Positions 3,906 through 5,354 of a stretch of 5,354 bases of DNA are shown piece after piece. Under the pieces are notes generated by a model, which saw nothing but the letters and a program-made list of their open reading frames with translations, was not told where the DNA came from and did not search any database. A program made the translations under genes and the position numbers. The stretch lies in the NCBI GenBank assembly GCA_020059785.1, contig JAGVBL010000316.1, positions 1-5,354 of the forward strand, given 5' to 3'. The stretch's first letter is position 1. Each line of letters begins with the position of its first letter. This DNA comes from Ignavibacteriales bacterium. Its GTDB lineage: Bacteria; Bacteroidota; Ignavibacteria; Ignavibacteriales; Melioribacteraceae.

Positions 3906-5354
3906 ATGTGCGGCATAGTAGGTTATATAGGAGAAAAAAACTGCGTTCCAATCCTTATAGAAGGATTAAAACGGCTCGAATACCGCGGATATGATTCCGC
4001 CGGTGTAGGAATTATCAATACAACCGAATGTAAAGTATTAAAAACAAAAGGCAAGGTTGCTGAATTAGAGAAACTTGTTCATACTGAAAATCTGAAATCC
4101 AATTTAGGAATTGGGCATACAAGATGGGCAACACACGGCGAACCGAGCATGGTAAATGCTCACCCTCATATGAACGAGGAAAAAACTTTATTCCTTATTC
4201 ACAATGGGATTATCGAAAACTATGTTTCATTAAAAAACGGATTAATTGAAGAAGGTTATAAATTTGTTAGCGAAACCGATACAGAAGTATTAGCTCACCT
4301 AATTGACCACTATCTTAAAATAAAAAACGATCTATTCCAGGCTGTAAGATATGCTTTAAACGAAGTTGAAGGGACTTATGGAATAGCTGTTATTTATAAA
4401 AATGAACCGAATAAAATTGTCGTTGCAAAAAAAGGATCTCCTCTTGTAATAGGCATTGGCAAAAACGAAAATTTCATTGCATCGGATGTAAATGCTTTAA
4501 TCGCTCACACTAGTCAGGTTGTTTACCTTGAGGACGGAGAAATAGCAGAAGTATTTAAAGATCATTTTCAGGCGAAGACAATTCTTGATGTAAATATTAA
4601 AAAAGAAATTCATGAAGTTGATGTAAGTATCGATGAACTTTCCAAAGGCGGTTATGCACATTACATGCTTAAAGAAATTATGGAACAACCGGAATCTCTT
4701 TACAATTCAATGAGAGGAAGACTTGTTTCTAAAGAAGGAACTTCAAAATTAGGCGGATTACAAGGTTACGAAGATAGAATTGCGAACTCGGATCGTATTA
4801 TTATCTCTGCTTGCGGAACTTCCTGGCATGCAGCATTAGTCGGTGAGTATATGATGGAGCAATACACTGGTATTCCTGTAGAAGTTGAATATGCATCTGA
4901 ATTCCGATACCGTCACCCGGTTATAACTCCCAGGGATACAGTAATTTTTATTTCGCAAAGCGGCGAAACTGCAGATACACTTGCAGCATTAAAGGAAGCT
5001 AAAAAGAAAGGCGCTCTTTGTCTTGGGATCTGCAACGTCGTTGGCAGTTCGATTGCAAGAGAAAGCGAAGCCGGTGTTTATATTCACGCCGGACCAGAAA
5101 TTGGTGTTGCTTCAACAAAAGCATTTACTTCTCAATTACTTGTTCTCTCTTTAATCACACTTCTAATAGCACGTAGAAAGAATCTTAATCAACCTGAAGG
5201 ACACGAGATTATTCAAGAGATGCAGAATTTAACCAGGATGGTTGAACAAATATTAAAGCAAAATGAACTGATAGAAAAAATAGCCGATAAATACATTGAC
5301 TGTAGAAACTTTCTATACCTTGGAAGAGGTTACCACTTTCCGGTAGCCTTGGAA
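3906..5354 (+). CDS. glmS: Glucosamine-6-phosphate synthase, 3'-truncated by window end
   Basis: Glutamine:fructose-6-phosphate aminotransferase (isomerising) makes glucosamine-6-phosphate, the first step to UDP-GlcNAc for peptidoglycan and lipid A. The first 483 of about 610 residues are present with no break. Glutaminase domain (about 1-240): Cys2 nucleophile in MCGIVGYIG, YRGYDSAG (26-33), HTRWATHG (71-78, Arg73), IHNGIIENY (98-106, Asn100 and Gly101), ETDTE (123-127, Asp125). First SIS domain: SACGTS (301-306), SQSGET (350-355) and GPEIGVASTKAF (396-407), which bind the sugar phosphate. The window cuts at GRGYHFPVALE in the second SIS domain; the C-terminal catalytic lysine region lies beyond. 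The start is set by AGGAG (3896-3900) and the invariant Met-Cys. It is transcribed away from the tRNA unit. Confidence 0.97.
   Translation, partial: MCGIVGYIGEKNCVPILIEGLKRLEYRGYDSAGVGIINTTECKVLKTKGKVAELEKLVHTENLKSNLGIGHTRWATHGEPSMVNAHPHMNEEKTLFLIHNGIIENYVSLKNGLIEEGYKFVSETDTEVLAHLIDHYLKIKNDLFQAVRYALNEVEGTYGIAVIYKNEPNKIVVAKKGSPLVIGIGKNENFIASDVNALIAHTSQVVYLEDGEIAEVFKDHFQAKTILDVNIKKEIHEVDVSIDELSKGGYAHYMLKEIMEQPESLYNSMRGRLVSKEGTSKLGGLQGYEDRIANSDRIIISACGTSWHAALVGEYMMEQYTGIPVEVEYASEFRYRHPVITPRDTVIFISQSGETADTLAALKEAKKKGALCLGICNVVGSSIARESEAGVYIHAGPEIGVASTKAFTSQLLVLSLITLLIARRKNLNQPEGHEIIQEMQNLTRMVEQILKQNELIEKIADKYIDCRNFLYLGRGYHFPVALE

Noticed and set aside
4497..4688. Minus-strand open frame inside glmS
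   Set aside because: Shadow of the well-supported glmS reading frame, with no independent start signal.

Overview
The window looks like chromosomal DNA of a member of the Bacteroidota or a close relative in the FCB group (Ignavibacteriota-like). Three things suggest this. A minus-strand promoter fits the Bacteroidota pattern (TTTG, 20 nt, TATATTTG). The intergenic DNA is full of small repeats of the CTGAGC..GTCGAAG and TCCCGAT..ATCGGGA kinds that I associate with these genomes. The recognisable proteins also fit that group. This placement is inference; there is no marker gene such as rRNA.

Layout. 1-794: a secreted staphylococcal-nuclease-type thermonuclease with its catalytic residues intact, overlapped by a small basic protein with a possible helix-turn-helix end. 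795-1236: no gene, but two 7-bp tandem arrays flanking six copies of a 23-bp repeat, plus a short 11-bp array. 1237-1920: a monocistronic gene for a 227-aa protein of unknown function, vaguely DUF6266-like, with a perfect Shine-Dalgarno and its own terminator. 1960-2519: a long non-coding stretch with displaced inverted repeats and, just before the next genes, a compact nested fold with a possible pseudoknot. 2520-3226: a small unknown protein followed by an ArdC-type ssDNA-binding (antirestriction) domain protein. The start region of the ArdC-like gene carries two repeat elements, one read in frame and one sitting where the reading frame changes.

3227-3905: a minus-strand tRNA-Arg(ACG) with a terminator. 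Behind it lies a broken second copy of its 5' half, interrupted by two different palindromic elements. A consensus promoter lies directly in front of the broken copy, so functional tRNA and relic probably form one transcription unit. 3906-5354: the first 483 codons of glmS (glucosamine-6-phosphate synthase), running off the window end.

The genes do not form one pathway. The most notable theme is heavy traffic of small repeats: at least four families lie in intergenic DNA, inside a tRNA relic and inside a coding start. I see no clear new multi-gene system. The best candidates for something undescribed are the folded leader at 2341-2415 with its small downstream gene, and the repeat-disrupted ardC-like and tRNA loci.
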